A DNA stretch of 64,000 nucleotides from Phycisphaerales bacterium (GCA_029245245.1 JAQWPT010000032.1:62001-126000); one strand, 5' to 3'. Positions 33,415-43,081 are shown, counted from the first letter of the stretch. The notes: generated from the sequence alone by a model not told the origin. Numbers and translations: made by a program.

Positions 33415-35114
33415 TCCGCAGCGCCTTGATCACCGGCCTCGCCTGCCTGCTGCTGGCCGGATGCGGAGAGTCTGCACCCCCGCAACGCACGCCGCCCGCC
33501 ACCGCCGCGGCACCAGCACCTCCGGCGGCACCATGGTTCGTCGATGCCACCACGGAAAGCAACATCAACTTCAACTGGACAAGTGGACAGTTCGGCGACT
33601 ACCTGCTGCCGGAAATCATCGGCGGTGGCGTCGCCCTCCTGGACGTCGACGGAGACAATGACCTCGATATCTACCTGGTGCAGGGCGGCGAAATCGAGTC
33701 CGCCCTCGACTCCAGCCGCACGAACCCCGCCTCAAATCGACTCTACCGGAACGATGGAGACTGGCACTTCCAGGACATCACCGAGGAAAGCGGCGCCGGG
33801 AATACCGGGTATGGACAGGGTGTGGCAACCGGGGACTACGACAACGATGGTGACCTCGATCTCTACGTGACGAACGTGGGACCGAATGCCCTCCTCCGCA
33901 ACGATGGCAATGGGCGATTCACCGATGTCACGACTGCTTCCGGCACGGCCCACCCCGGCTGGGGGACCAGCGCTGCGTTCCTTGATACCGATCGGGATGG
34001 TGACCTGGACCTCTACATCACCAACTACATCTCCTGGTCACCGGAAACGGAACTGGACTGTTCGCTGATGACTACCGGACGGGACTACTGTTCGCCCCGG
34101 AATTATGATGCCCCGGCCCGGGACGTGCTCTACGAGAACCTTGGCAATGGCCGCTTCAGCGATGTCACCGCCAAGGCCGGCATCGACACGAGCATGGGCA
34201 ACGGGCTCGGCATCGCCTGCGTCGATTTCGACGATGACGGGTGGACAGACATCTTCATTGCCAACGACGGAACCCGCGATCTGCTCTGGCACAACCAGCG
34301 CGATGGCTCCTTCAAGGACATCGGCCTGCTCGCCGGCTGCGCGCTTGATGATGAGGGGCGTCCCAAGGCCGGCATGGGCGTCACCGTGAGCGACATCGAT
34401 GACGACGGTGACATGGACCTGCTTGTCTGCAATCTCACCGGGGAGTCCGACTCTCTCTTCCGGAACGAGGGAACCTACTTCGTCGACATCACCGCATCAT
34501 CCGATCTGAGGACCACGACCAAGCCGTTCACCCGATTCGGCATGGCCTGGCTTGATTTCAACAACGATGGGTACCTGGATCTCTACGAAGCAAATGGTCG
34601 CGTCCTGCGGAGCCCCGTGCCCGAGGGCGTAGATCCCTACGCACAGCAGAACATGCTGATGCGTGGCTCCAGCCAGGGTGTCTTCAGCGAAGTCCTGCCT
34701 CGAGGTGGCGTCGTTGACCCCATTTCCCTGACTTCCAGGGCGGCGGCGTTCGGAGATCTGGACAACGATGGAGCCATGGACATCATCGTGGTCAACCGAG
34801 ATGCTCCGATCACCCTGCTCCGCAACATCGCCCCCGATGCGGGCCACTGGATACTGCTGCAGGTTCTTGATGAGCATGGGAGGGACGCGATCGGAGCCGT
34901 CGTCTCCGCCAGGATCGGCTCCAGAACCCTCAGTCGTCCCCTGCTGACCAACTACAGCTACCTGGCCGCCAACGACCCCCGCATCCATCTGGGACTGGGT
35001 GCCAACAAGTCCGTGGACACTGTGACCATCCGGTGGGTGGATGGGACTGCCGAGACCTTCGGTCCGCTCGCCGCCGATCGGCAGCATGTGCTTCAACGCG
35101 GCTCAGGACACTGA
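33411..35114 (+). CDS. CRTAC1-type FG-GAP/UnbV lipoprotein
   Basis: A 567-residue lipoprotein with lipobox LLAGC (Cys18) and an Ala/Pro-rich linker. The propeller of FG-GAP units begins about residue 40 ('LDVDGDNDLDIYLV', 'GDYDNDGDLDLYVTN', 'LDTDRDGDLDLYITN', 'VDFDDDGWTDIFIAND', 'LDFNNDGYLDLYEANG'). The ASPIC/UnbV domain closes the protein ('DAIGAVVSARIG', 'LGLGANKSVDTVTIRWVDG'). It is translationally coupled to the TPR lipoprotein. It is a paralogue of the 22808 and 27658 products, making three such proteins within 13 kb. Confidence 0.9.
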   Translation: MIRSALITGLACLLLAGCGESAPPQRTPPATAAAPAPPAAPWFVDATTESNINFNWTSGQFGDYLLPEIIGGGVALLDVDGDNDLDIYLVQGGEIESALDSSRTNPASNRLYRNDGDWHFQDITEESGAGNTGYGQGVATGDYDNDGDLDLYVTNVGPNALLRNDGNGRFTDVTTASGTAHPGWGTSAAFLDTDRDGDLDLYITNYISWSPETELDCSLMTTGRDYCSPRNYDAPARDVLYENLGNGRFSDVTAKAGIDTSMGNGLGIACVDFDDDGWTDIFIANDGTRDLLWHNQRDGSFKDIGLLAGCALDDEGRPKAGMGVTVSDIDDDGDMDLLVCNLTGESDSLFRNEGTYFVDITASSDLRTTTKPFTRFGMAWLDFNNDGYLDLYEANGRVLRSPVPEGVDPYAQQNMLMRGSSQGVFSEVLPRGGVVDPISLTSRAAAFGDLDNDGAMDIIVVNRDAPITLLRNIAPDAGHWILLQVLDEHGRDAIGAVVSARIGSRTLSRPLLTNYSYLAANDPRIHLGLGANKSVDTVTIRWVDGTAETFGPLAADRQHVLQRGSGH

Positions 35115-35129
35115 AACGCAGGGTCCGAT

Positions 35130-35169
35130 AGTCCTGCCCCGGTGCGGCCAGGCCCGATCGTTTTTTTTT
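35130..35169 (+). terminator. Possible terminator with nine-T tract
   Basis: Imperfect complementarity (CGAT/ATCG outside, CCTG/CAGG inside, with mismatches) precedes nine consecutive T at 35161-35169. It lies 16-55 bases after the CRTAC1 stop. The T tract is striking in this GC-rich region, but the stem is weak. Confidence 0.4.
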
Positions 35170-35251
35170 GACGCCCCAACATCCTGTGGGTACGCCCCCA
35201 CGGACCCCGGCCCATCGTGGGCCATGCTGTATCTGGCCTGATTCCCAGAGC

Positions 35252-35278
35252 GTCCGGCCAATTATCAGTTGGACGGAC
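35252..35278 (+). promoter_or_regulatory. Inverted repeat upstream of the 65-residue protein
   Basis: GTCCG-G-CCAA and TTGG-A-CGGAC pair as nine base pairs with one G/A mismatch around a seven-base centre, 57 bases before the ATG at 35336. It could be an operator or a leader hairpin. The rest of the 35170-35335 gap shows no gene. Confidence 0.4.
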
Positions 35279-35335
35279 ACCCTGCCGCATGTCGACATCA
35301 AATCCGTCAACACCATTCCAACGCAAGGGGCCGAC

Positions 35336-35533
35336 ATGTTGAGCAAGCAACAGCTGATGGACGGGATCACCGAGATGAATCCAACCGCGGACCTTGGATG
35401 GCTTGACAGTTTCGACAAGCCCGCCCTCCGCCTCTATCTGGATCACCTCCAGGTGACGATCGAACCCCGGGGAACCAGTTGGCTCCGAACCAACGAGACG
35501 ACCGCCGTCGTCTGCCGCCGACCTGCGGCCTGA
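35336..35533 (+). CDS. Small conserved-looking hypothetical protein (65 residues)
   Basis: A soluble, mostly helical small protein ('QQLMDGITEMNPTADLGWLDSF', 'LRLYLDHLQVTIEPRG') with a single Cys near the C-terminus. AAGGGG at 35325-35330 sits five bases before the ATG and decides the start; the frame is open upstream but passes through the hairpin and T-tract region. The 'fD..aL..YL.HL....EPRG..W.R..ET.AVV' pattern looks like a constrained protein and not a chance frame. I know no function. Confidence 0.6.
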   Translation: MLSKQQLMDGITEMNPTADLGWLDSFDKPALRLYLDHLQVTIEPRGTSWLRTNETTAVVCRRPAA

Positions 35534-35618
35534 CCGACCGAACAACACGAACAAAGGCACGCCCGGTGACATGGCCCTCGTGGTCCTGGTGGGACACCGG
35601 GTGTGTCGTTTTTGGGGT

Positions 35619-36185
35619 TCAGAATCGAGGTGCCTTGGGTGCATCCTCGTCGAACTCCTCATCCTCTGGAGGAGGCAGGATCGTGTCACCCTCGTCGGTC
35701 AACATCCGGAAATCCGGCGTCGGCACGTGTTCCTTGAGACCAAGTTGATCGTAGGTCCGCATGAGCAGGCGATGCTCAAGGAGTGAACGAACCTTGGTCA
35801 GCAGTTCCAGCTTGTTGACCGGCTTGGCGATGTAGTCATCCGTACCGCACTCCACCGCTCGCTCGAAATCTCCCACCTCGTTCAAGGCAGTCACCATGAT
35901 GATCACGATCTCGCTGGTGGTCGGCTGCGCCTTGATCTTCTGGCAGACCTCGAAGCCTGACATCCTGGGCATCATGACATCCAGCAACATCAGGTCCGGC
36001 GCGGATCGATCAATGGCCTCGATCGCCTCCAGTCCATCGGTAGCGGTGGTGATCCCGCACCCGAGTTCCTCCAGGTAGGCCTGCATCAATTCCAGATTCT
36101 GAAGGTTGTCGTCGACGATCAGGATCGAGGCCTCGGAAAGATCCGGGGGCTGGATGCCTTCGGGCAGATCGGAGGAGGGGGCCAT
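35619..36185 (-). CDS. Single-domain response regulator
   Basis: A 188-residue protein with a complete receiver domain at about 19-140. The acidic pair is Asp25/Asp26 ('ILIVDDN'), the phosphoacceptor Asp69 ('LMLLDVMMP'), the switch Thr99 and Lys121 ('AKPVNK'). No output domain is present: the last 45 residues are acidic and Pro-rich, so it acts by protein contact or feeds a phosphorelay. No histidine kinase is adjacent. ATG 36185 is chosen over 36224 because TAGGAT at 36224-36229 overlaps the latter. Confidence 0.9.
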   Translation of the reverse strand: MAPSSDLPEGIQPPDLSEASILIVDDNLQNLELMQAYLEELGCGITTATDGLEAIEAIDRSAPDLMLLDVMMPRMSGFEVCQKIKAQPTTSEIVIIMVTALNEVGDFERAVECGTDDYIAKPVNKLELLTKVRSLLEHRLLMRTYDQLGLKEHVPTPDFRMLTDEGDTILPPPEDEEFDEDAPKAPRF

Positions 36186-36223
36186 GCAACACCTGTGGGA
36201 CTGTGGGGAAATACGAGCCCTCA

Positions 36224-36229
36224 TCCTAC
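36224..36229 (-). promoter_or_regulatory. -10-like TAGGAT for the response regulator
   Basis: TAGGAT on the minus strand lies 38 bases before the ATG at 36185 and overlaps an alternative in-frame ATG, arguing against that longer start. Confidence 0.4.
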
Positions 36230-36301
36230 CACCGGGAGGCGGGAGGCGGGCCTGGTCCCCTCCATGAGCGATCCGGACCGGTCCCCATGGCGTGTTCCTG
36301 A

Positions 36302-36307
36302 TACACT
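36302..36307 (+). promoter_or_regulatory. -10-like TACACT
   Basis: TACACT lies 39 bases before the ATG at 36347, and a GAAGGA ribosome site lies in the leader. This is a conventional leadered start, in contrast to the leaderless ones. Confidence 0.45.
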
Positions 36308-36346
36308 GGCAATTTCCACGGGAATCTGAAGGACGGGAAACGGACC

Positions 36347-36802
36347 ATGTCGAATTTCACACGCCCAATCTGGACCGACGAGTTCTCCACGCCGACGATC
36401 GAGTCGCTTCGAGGCGAACTTGAAGCCACGAGTCGACCACTCTTCGACCATGCCCAATCCCTGTTCATGGACATGGACGAGATCGAGCAGGACTTCGCCT
36501 GGTACGGAGATTGCTGGCACTGGGTCATCACATTCTCCCTGGCCGATCACCATGATGATGAGCCGCTTGGCATCATCATTCCATCCCCCGAAGACCTCCA
36601 GGTGGCCATGCCGATGGACCAGAAGTTCCACAATTCGGTTCCCACCAAGCGAATGAAGCGAATGATCAAGGATGGTTTTGAACTGGCAGCCGAGCCGTTC
36701 CACACTTCATGGGCCGTCTGGAGCATCACCACCACCAGCATGCTCACGGACCTCGGTCAGCTGGCCAAGCAGAAACTCCGCTGGATCCTCGACAATCACT
36801 GA
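36347..36802 (+). CDS. Hypothetical soluble protein (151 residues)
   Basis: The protein is rich in Trp, His and Met, with 'DFAWYGDCWHWVITFSLAD' followed by an acidic turn and 'PLGIIIPSPEDLQVAMPMD'. The alternation suggests a beta-sheet ligand-binding fold somewhat like DUF3788, but that link is tentative. TACACT and a GAAGGA ribosome site support the start. It overlaps the 3' end of the convergent operon by seven bases. No signal peptide, no catalytic motif. Confidence 0.7.
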   Translation: MSNFTRPIWTDEFSTPTIESLRGELEATSRPLFDHAQSLFMDMDEIEQDFAWYGDCWHWVITFSLADHHDDEPLGIIIPSPEDLQVAMPMDQKFHNSVPTKRMKRMIKDGFELAAEPFHTSWAVWSITTTSMLTDLGQLAKQKLRWILDNH

Positions 36803-37584
36803 TCCGTATCGGCAGGCAGGACCTCTTCGACCGGTTGCCAGCGATCGCTGCGCCAGACCCGGCGATCGAGATCCAGTCCCAGCAGCGACCCGAGGTCGTG
36901 CGACTCGAGACTCTGCATCGGCCTTCCCCGCCAGGCCATCAGGGTCGCCGACCATGATTCCTCTCGACCACCGAGCAACCGCAACTGCACCTGCAGTTGA
37001 GCCACCTGTTCCGCCTGCGTCAACCGTTGCCGAGATCCTGATTCCTTGGACACCGACAGGTCATCGATGAGCCGTTGCATGCCGCCGGGAATCTCATCCT
37101 GGTAGACAAGCAGTCGTTCACGGACACCGGGAATGCTCCTGAGTCGCCGCCGGGCGTCCAACACTTCTCCCGATCGTGCGTACGACAGCACATCGAACGC
37201 AGCAATGGTAGCGCGATCTGTCTGGCCGAGCACGACGCGGGAATCCGGAAGCAGCCCAGCGGACCGTCCCTCCTGCAACTCGATCATCGATCGCAGCGCC
37301 CGGATCGTCGACTCGTCCTCGACCAGTTCGATGATCCCCAACAGGCCGCTGGTGCCCCACTGCTCGGGATCGAGGGTGACCGCAAGAGCGTAGAGTCGAA
37401 TGGCGAGACGCCGTTGCCGGGCATCCGTGGCCACATCGGCCACTTCCTCGGCCCGAAGGAAGTACTGGGAGGGATCCGATGGATCCAGTGCATCCAGTTG
37501 CCATCGTACAGCCGTTGAAGGGGCAGCCGCAGCCATGAATGAACTCAGGACGATGATGCCTGCCAGGGACAGCAATCGGATCAT
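36796..37584 (-). CDS. Secreted hypothetical protein, last gene of the ExbBD/VWA operon
   Basis: A 262-residue protein with a signal peptide or anchor at about 1-20 ('RLLSLAGIIVLSSFMAAAA') and a helical, TPR-like body ('LRAEEVADVATDARQRRLAIRLYALAV'). No known domain is recognised. The ATG overlaps the upstream stop by four bases, which fixes the start within the long open frame. Position at the end of the operon implies an envelope role with the ExbBD motor. Confidence 0.7.
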   Translation of the reverse strand: MIRLLSLAGIIVLSSFMAAAAPSTAVRWQLDALDPSDPSQYFLRAEEVADVATDARQRRLAIRLYALAVTLDPEQWGTSGLLGIIELVEDESTIRALRSMIELQEGRSAGLLPDSRVVLGQTDRATIAAFDVLSYARSGEVLDARRRLRSIPGVRERLLVYQDEIPGGMQRLIDDLSVSKESGSRQRLTQAEQVAQLQVQLRLLGGREESWSATLMAWRGRPMQSLESHDLGSLLGLDLDRRVWRSDRWQPVEEVLPADTDQ

Positions 37585-40484
37585 GTTCCACCTCCCCGAC
37601 CGCCCTGTTGCAGTTGCGAAAGAATGAACCTGATTCGAATCGACCAGAGTTCGACCACCGCGGTTTCCGTCAGCAGCATCTGCTCGACGACATGCACGGC
37701 GCGATCTCGCTTGAGGACCAGGTCGGATTGCAACTCGTCGAGCATGCTGGTTGCGCCGGGCTGGACCTGCTTCATCCAATACACCAGCAGTTCATGCATG
37801 GCGATCTGTTCAACGAGGAAACGCTGCAGCGAGTCGCCAGAAAGCATGAGCCGGGCAGTGTGTCGATCCTCCCACTCCCGTCCCCATGGCCATGGCTCTC
37901 CGTCCTGGAGTGTTTCAAGATGGTTCTGCCAGGCCGCAGTCAGTGCATGTGCAGATGCCTCTGGGGAACCGGCCGGATCGGCCGCCCAACCCAGGCCTTT
38001 CGATTCACGCCGCATGGATCGAGCAAGGGACTCCGACAGTGCATCGATCTGGCCGGATTCATTGAGACGAAGAGCCAAGGCATGATTGACCATGGCCAGG
38101 CGTGCCTCGATGGGCCAGCGCGTCGCACTCGGGCGAGGAAGTTCAGCCCCGGTCAACGATTCGATGAGCCCGGTCACGTCGACCGTCGCGGAAGCCTGCG
38201 GGAGCCGGTCAACCATTGCCTGAGCCATGTTCGGACCCAGGCTGTACCGGGTCTCGATGAGGTAGTGCGCCGCTTCACGAACACCGATGTTCGCGGTCAG
38301 CGCCTCTGACGCCAGGAGATCGGCATCGATCGGCCCCAGGTCGTCGCCACCATGCCGTTCCAGTTCCTGCATCATGTCGATCTTGTCGGCACGATTCCGG
38401 GCGCGGACGCCGTAGAGACGAGCCCACTGCCCGTCGACGCGCCCCCCGAGGCTGGTGACATCACGATTGAAACCGCGTGGATCGGAATCCAACAGGTCAT
38501 CGTACTGCTCAAGAACTCCTTCCAGTTCATTGAGCACGGACAACGTGTCACCTCCATGGCCCGTGACCAGGCCATCCGCTGCTTCCGCCAGCAACCGTTC
38601 CAGCAGCAGTCGGTGAAGCATCGGAAGCGTTCCACGATCACGGTCCACCGCACGAGCCTGCTTGAGCAGCGAGAGCCAGGTCTCCGCCAGTTGCGGATCG
38701 AAGCCTTCGGGTATGCCACGACCCGGCATGCCCACGATCGCGGTCGGCCGTGGCCAGGCCTGGGCCAGCCGTGCCTGGATGCGACGCCGCATGGGCAGGT
38801 CCGCATCCGGAGCCACGACGAATCGCCGCTCGTACCATGGCGTCTGTTCGATGGTGGCCAACGAACTGCCGAGCACCCACAGGTCCGTTGAACTGATGGC
38901 GGGATCCACGAACCAGCCGAGCACGGCACTGCGTACGCCGGCGGATTTGTCCCAATCGAGCTCGACCAGAAGGCGACCCAGCACCATCTGTGGGACTTCC
39001 GGTCGCGAGAGATCTGCCTGGGTCTCCAGCAGTTGCCGTGCCGCCTTCAGCAGGATCGCCTCACGCCCGGGCCCGTCATCGATGACGGCAAGGCATCGGA
39101 ACCAGAGTTTCCATGCCTCCGCCGCCGTCGCCCGCACATCAAGGCTCTCCACGAGTGACGGGATGCAGGCCGAAAGCCAGACCAGGACGCCATCATTGAA
39201 GGTGTCGGGGATGGCCTGCCGCCCGAGGGAAGTTCGAACATACTGCGTGGCAAGCGATCTCGCCGCAGGGGAGATGGTGTCGATGCCGACCAGGGCGCCG
39301 GTCATGCCACACTGCCAGGCTCCCCTGGGAATCGACAGTGGCTCAGCGGTGACCCCCGGACTCGGCGGAGCCAATGCTCCCAGCAGCGGTCCTGCGAGTC
39401 GTGGATTGGAACCGGTGACTTCGAGGACGCCGGCCATGGCCTTTCGCATGTTCTTCGCGGTCGTGGGGTCCGCCCCGAACCAACCCGTCGACGCCACGTC
39501 GATGGCACCCTCCCACTCCTCCTTCATGCGCCGATCGATGTCCTCCATTCCGACTGCATGTCGCGACAGCGAGTAGAGCGTCTGGATCGTCTCTGAACTC
39601 GCATCGACATCATCAAGTACTTCCGCCGGAAGCGGCTTCAACGGCAGTACCAGCGTTGACGTGAACGGGGCCAGGGGAACCTGGTTCACGCTGCCTCCTC
39701 CCGACTCGCCTGCAACCATGTCCAAGGCATCACGTGACTGCTTGAGTTCCAATGTCCCCGCCTGCTGCACACCGCCTGTTGTATCGACGAGCAGCAGTCG
39801 AAGCATCAGCAGCAGCGCAAGGATTCCCAGGCCACCAAAGAGGAAGCAGAGTTTGACCAGGGACCGGTTGTCTGATGCCCGAAGTTCCGGCGCGTACTGT
39901 CCGACCACCCGCTCCACGAACCCCGGTTCCATGGCACGCTGGGAAGATGATCCACGCCACGCCGGCCTGGTGGCAGCCGCAGGCAAGGCACTCAATCGAA
40001 CGACCGAAGTCAATCCGCGAAGTTCATCCACCATCTCCAGGGGCGACAGGCCGTGCATGGCTCCGATGGACGCCAGGCGGGAACGGGAAACCGCATTCCA
40101 TCCCCCGCACGATGCGAGTACCTGCATGAGCTGCACCTGGATGGTCGTCAACTCCACGGAGGCTGCCGAGGGAGGCGTGGCGGTAGTCGATGGAATCGGT
40201 ACTTCCGCCGGCGTCTCCACCCGCCTCGACGCATGCTCCACCTGGATGTCCTGCCACTGGTCCGGATCCTTGAGTCGCGATGCAGCGTCCCGAAGCGTGG
40301 CCCGCGCCGCCTCGGCCATGCTCGAACGTCCGTCCGGGTGGTCGTAGATCCGGGCCAGGCGGGACACGAGCGCCGCGTCCACCACCGGGCCACTGCACGA
40401 ACTCGGGTCAAGCCCCAGCAGTGTCAAGGGATCGCTGTCCGCCGGAACACCGATGAAGCGCATCGTGGGGTCCGGACGGCTCAT
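37581..40484 (-). CDS. Hypothetical membrane protein of the ExbBD/VWA operon
   Basis: A 967-residue protein. The first 80 residues ('DPLTLLGLDPSSCSG...LARIYDHPDGRSSMAEAARATLRDAASRL') look like a J-domain or similar helical adaptor but lack an HPD motif. A second helical segment at about 110-165 resembles a winged helix or tellurite-resistance-like fold. One membrane helix lies at about 215-235, and the remaining 730 residues are helical and extracytoplasmic. ATGA overlaps at both ends place it firmly in the operon. Function unknown. Confidence 0.75.
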   Translation of the reverse strand: MSRPDPTMRFIGVPADSDPLTLLGLDPSSCSGPVVDAALVSRLARIYDHPDGRSSMAEAARATLRDAASRLKDPDQWQDIQVEHASRRVETPAEVPIPSTTATPPSAASVELTTIQVQLMQVLASCGGWNAVSRSRLASIGAMHGLSPLEMVDELRGLTSVVRLSALPAAATRPAWRGSSSQRAMEPGFVERVVGQYAPELRASDNRSLVKLCFLFGGLGILALLLMLRLLLVDTTGGVQQAGTLELKQSRDALDMVAGESGGGSVNQVPLAPFTSTLVLPLKPLPAEVLDDVDASSETIQTLYSLSRHAVGMEDIDRRMKEEWEGAIDVASTGWFGADPTTAKNMRKAMAGVLEVTGSNPRLAGPLLGALAPPSPGVTAEPLSIPRGAWQCGMTGALVGIDTISPAARSLATQYVRTSLGRQAIPDTFNDGVLVWLSACIPSLVESLDVRATAAEAWKLWFRCLAVIDDGPGREAILLKAARQLLETQADLSRPEVPQMVLGRLLVELDWDKSAGVRSAVLGWFVDPAISSTDLWVLGSSLATIEQTPWYERRFVVAPDADLPMRRRIQARLAQAWPRPTAIVGMPGRGIPEGFDPQLAETWLSLLKQARAVDRDRGTLPMLHRLLLERLLAEAADGLVTGHGGDTLSVLNELEGVLEQYDDLLDSDPRGFNRDVTSLGGRVDGQWARLYGVRARNRADKIDMMQELERHGGDDLGPIDADLLASEALTANIGVREAAHYLIETRYSLGPNMAQAMVDRLPQASATVDVTGLIESLTGAELPRPSATRWPIEARLAMVNHALALRLNESGQIDALSESLARSMRRESKGLGWAADPAGSPEASAHALTAAWQNHLETLQDGEPWPWGREWEDRHTARLMLSGDSLQRFLVEQIAMHELLVYWMKQVQPGATSMLDELQSDLVLKRDRAVHVVEQMLLTETAVVELWSIRIRFILSQLQQGGRGGGT

Positions 40485-43081
40485 GGAGCACCACCGTCGG
40501 GAGTCGTCCCCAAACGCCGGTGGATGGCTCGAAGCCGACTCCCCCACGGTTCCGGGCCCCACCCTGGAAAGAGCACCTGGTGCTGCTCCAGCACGCTTCT
40601 CGCATGCTCATGGTCTGCATGTTCCAGCAGTTCAAGCAGGTTGGTACGCGCTTCGAACCACGCATCGGAACCGGAGGACGTGCCGTTCATCAGGATGCGC
40701 CAGCAACGCATGGCCTCCTCGGTTTCACCCTGCGAAGGAGAAAGGAGCCCGCGTCCACGGAGAAACTTCTGGTTGCGAGGGTGGACGGCGAGCAGTTGCC
40801 CATACATGAGCCATGCATCTCGTCCGACGGATTCGTCCCTGCTGCCAAGCCAGGATTCAAGACCGGCGGATGCGACGATGGATGCAACGGCAACCATCCC
40901 GGGAGATTCCATCGCTTCGGATACGGACGCCTCCTCCTGCAGCAGCAGGCCCCCGTACCAGATCAGCCGCTGGGCATCACTGCGCCGATCCATCGATGCA
41001 TCGGCTGCCACCCAGCGATCCCGGGTGAACCGGAAGAAGGCCCGGATCGCAAGCCGGGTCCACAGTCCTTCTGGATCCACCTCGATCAGCCTCTCGACCA
41101 GCTGCTGGGCCGCTTCAATCCTGTCGCGTGCCAGGTCCAGCTGGACCGCCCGGTAGGCGATTTCATGGGTGTACCCCTCCGGAGGCTGGATGGCCATGGC
41201 GTCCAGTTCCGCCAGAGCGTCAAGTACCGTGTCGGCTGCGACAAGGCGCTGCAGCCCTTCATCAAGAGCGACCTCGAGAATACGTCGACTGCGGGCGATG
41301 GCTCGCCCTGCTGCCTGGGCGTCTGTACTGCCCGCTTCCATGTCGAGCATGAACAGCGGAACGGCGATGGTCAGGTATTTTCCACCGCTTTCAACTCGCT
41401 GCTCCTGCGTCCCGGAGGCAAAGAGCTGGTAGAGCATCCGGGATGCGCCATGCTGGGCATCGAGCCAGGCAGAATCCTGATCGGACACCGACAGGAGCTG
41501 TTCAACCACATCCAATGACGGCTCCGCACCGGCGGCCCGACGCACGGCGAGCTCGCCCGCCCTGGCACCATCGGGAAACATCGACAGGTACCGCTCCACG
41601 AGCGAGTCCAACCGTTGAATCGATTCCGCCTGTTCATCGATGTGAACCACCTGGTCCTGGCACACGATGGCCATCCACAGCGACTCCTCGTAGCGATCCC
41701 GATCGTTCTGCTCCAGGACCCAGAGGAAGCGGTCCCGGGCATCGGCGTAGCGGCCCTGCGAGTACAGGCACCAGGCAAGCAGTGATCCACAGCCAGCCTT
41801 CGCCGTACCCCATCGATCCCGATCGGACTCGGCAAGCGCCATCGCAAGCAGTCGCCCGGCCTCCTGGTATGCCTCCCGGGCCTCATCCGTTTCCGGCACG
41901 CCATCGGCATTGGACCTGGACTTCGCCTCCTGGAAGTTCAGCACACCCCGCGCGTAGGCCAGGGCGAAGCCACCACGATCGGCCAGGACTTCGCCATAGC
42001 GTTCAACGAGGTCATAGAGATGATTCAGTGCATTGCGTGCCGCCAGTTCCGCAACCGCCCGGTCCGCAAGTTGCAGAGCCCAGGCGTCTCCTCCCGCCTC
42101 CAGGGCATGGACGGCGATCAGGCGCCACCATGTCGTGGGGATGATGGTGCCCGCCTCCTGCAGGTCGTCCACCAGCATCGACGCTCGCTCGTACTCCCCG
42201 TTGTCCAGCAACACCGCCAATCGCCAACCCGGAAGCATGGACTGGATCGATTCGGACACGTTGGATTCTTCCAGCAGGTCGAACCAGAGCATCGTGGTGA
42301 CCGAACTGTGCGTCATGCCGCGGCTCGCTGCCATCCCGAGAATCGACCAGGCGATGACATCCTCACTGCGCAGATCCCTTGAGACGTACTCGGGCTTGAT
42401 GAAGCCGGGCTCCAGTTCAAGGAGTTCCGCGAAGATCGCCTCGGCCTGCTCCGCCAGCATCGGGTCACTCGACAACCAGGCCCGGTAGTAACTTGCCCAG
42501 CCAAGCAGGTACCGCGTGCGGCGCAGCAGTTGTTCCTGCCGAGCCAGCCGCTCTCGACGAGAGGTCGCTCGGAAGGGAGCCCCCCGCTCGATCGAACGTG
42601 CCGTGCTCTCAAGGGCTCGCTGCGTGCGGGCCTGGACCTGCTCCAGTTCCGTAATGAGTTCATCCAGTGTCTCGATGGCCTGCTGCGTCTCGCCGAGATC
42701 ATCGAGCCGAAGGCGATGCCGCTCGGCGACGTCCTCGGCGACCAGGTAGCGGCCATTGATCAGTTCCACCCGCAGATCGTCCGCCTCTCCGGCGGGAATG
42801 CCCTTGAGCAACTGGAGCCCACGCATCTCCAGGTATGCCCTGTCTCCACGGTCCTCCGCCGTCATCAGCAGGCGGGCGTAGAGCCTGGCCAGCCGCTTGG
42901 CCGCAGCGGACCTGGCATCGCCGGTCATGGAATCCATCTGCTGCTCGAGGTGAATCACGAGCAGACGTTCCAATCCCCGTGATTCGAGGAACGACGACAC
43001 GTCATCCGCCCTGGCCGAACCAGCCATGAGGACGCACACGCTGAAGACCATGGCGAGAAGATGGCTACTCCTGAGGCACAT
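40481..43081 (-). CDS. Secreted TPR-like protein of the ExbBD/VWA operon
   Basis: An 866-residue protein with a signal peptide (cleavage likely after 'SARA', about residue 25). The body is almost wholly helical with degenerate tetratricopeptide-like units ('LAWCLYSQGRYADARDRFLWVLEQND', 'RAVQLDLARDRIEAAQQLVERLIEVDPEG'). It is periplasmic. ATG 43081 has AGGTGA five bases upstream and overlaps exbD by 17 bases; ATG 43051 would also leave a signal peptide. It probably forms the periplasmic arm contacting the ExbD dimers; this is inferred from order only. Confidence 0.8.
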   Translation of the reverse strand: MCLRSSHLLAMVFSVCVLMAGSARADDVSSFLESRGLERLLVIHLEQQMDSMTGDARSAAAKRLARLYARLLMTAEDRGDRAYLEMRGLQLLKGIPAGEADDLRVELINGRYLVAEDVAERHRLRLDDLGETQQAIETLDELITELEQVQARTQRALESTARSIERGAPFRATSRRERLARQEQLLRRTRYLLGWASYYRAWLSSDPMLAEQAEAIFAELLELEPGFIKPEYVSRDLRSEDVIAWSILGMAASRGMTHSSVTTMLWFDLLEESNVSESIQSMLPGWRLAVLLDNGEYERASMLVDDLQEAGTIIPTTWWRLIAVHALEAGGDAWALQLADRAVAELAARNALNHLYDLVERYGEVLADRGGFALAYARGVLNFQEAKSRSNADGVPETDEAREAYQEAGRLLAMALAESDRDRWGTAKAGCGSLLAWCLYSQGRYADARDRFLWVLEQNDRDRYEESLWMAIVCQDQVVHIDEQAESIQRLDSLVERYLSMFPDGARAGELAVRRAAGAEPSLDVVEQLLSVSDQDSAWLDAQHGASRMLYQLFASGTQEQRVESGGKYLTIAVPLFMLDMEAGSTDAQAAGRAIARSRRILEVALDEGLQRLVAADTVLDALAELDAMAIQPPEGYTHEIAYRAVQLDLARDRIEAAQQLVERLIEVDPEGLWTRLAIRAFFRFTRDRWVAADASMDRRSDAQRLIWYGGLLLQEEASVSEAMESPGMVAVASIVASAGLESWLGSRDESVGRDAWLMYGQLLAVHPRNQKFLRGRGLLSPSQGETEEAMRCWRILMNGTSSGSDAWFEARTNLLELLEHADHEHARSVLEQHQVLFPGWGPEPWGSRLRAIHRRLGTTPDGGAP

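Noticed and set aside
35161-35169. Nine-T tract as a slippage site
   Set aside because: It is intergenic, so no frame is affected; more likely part of a terminator.
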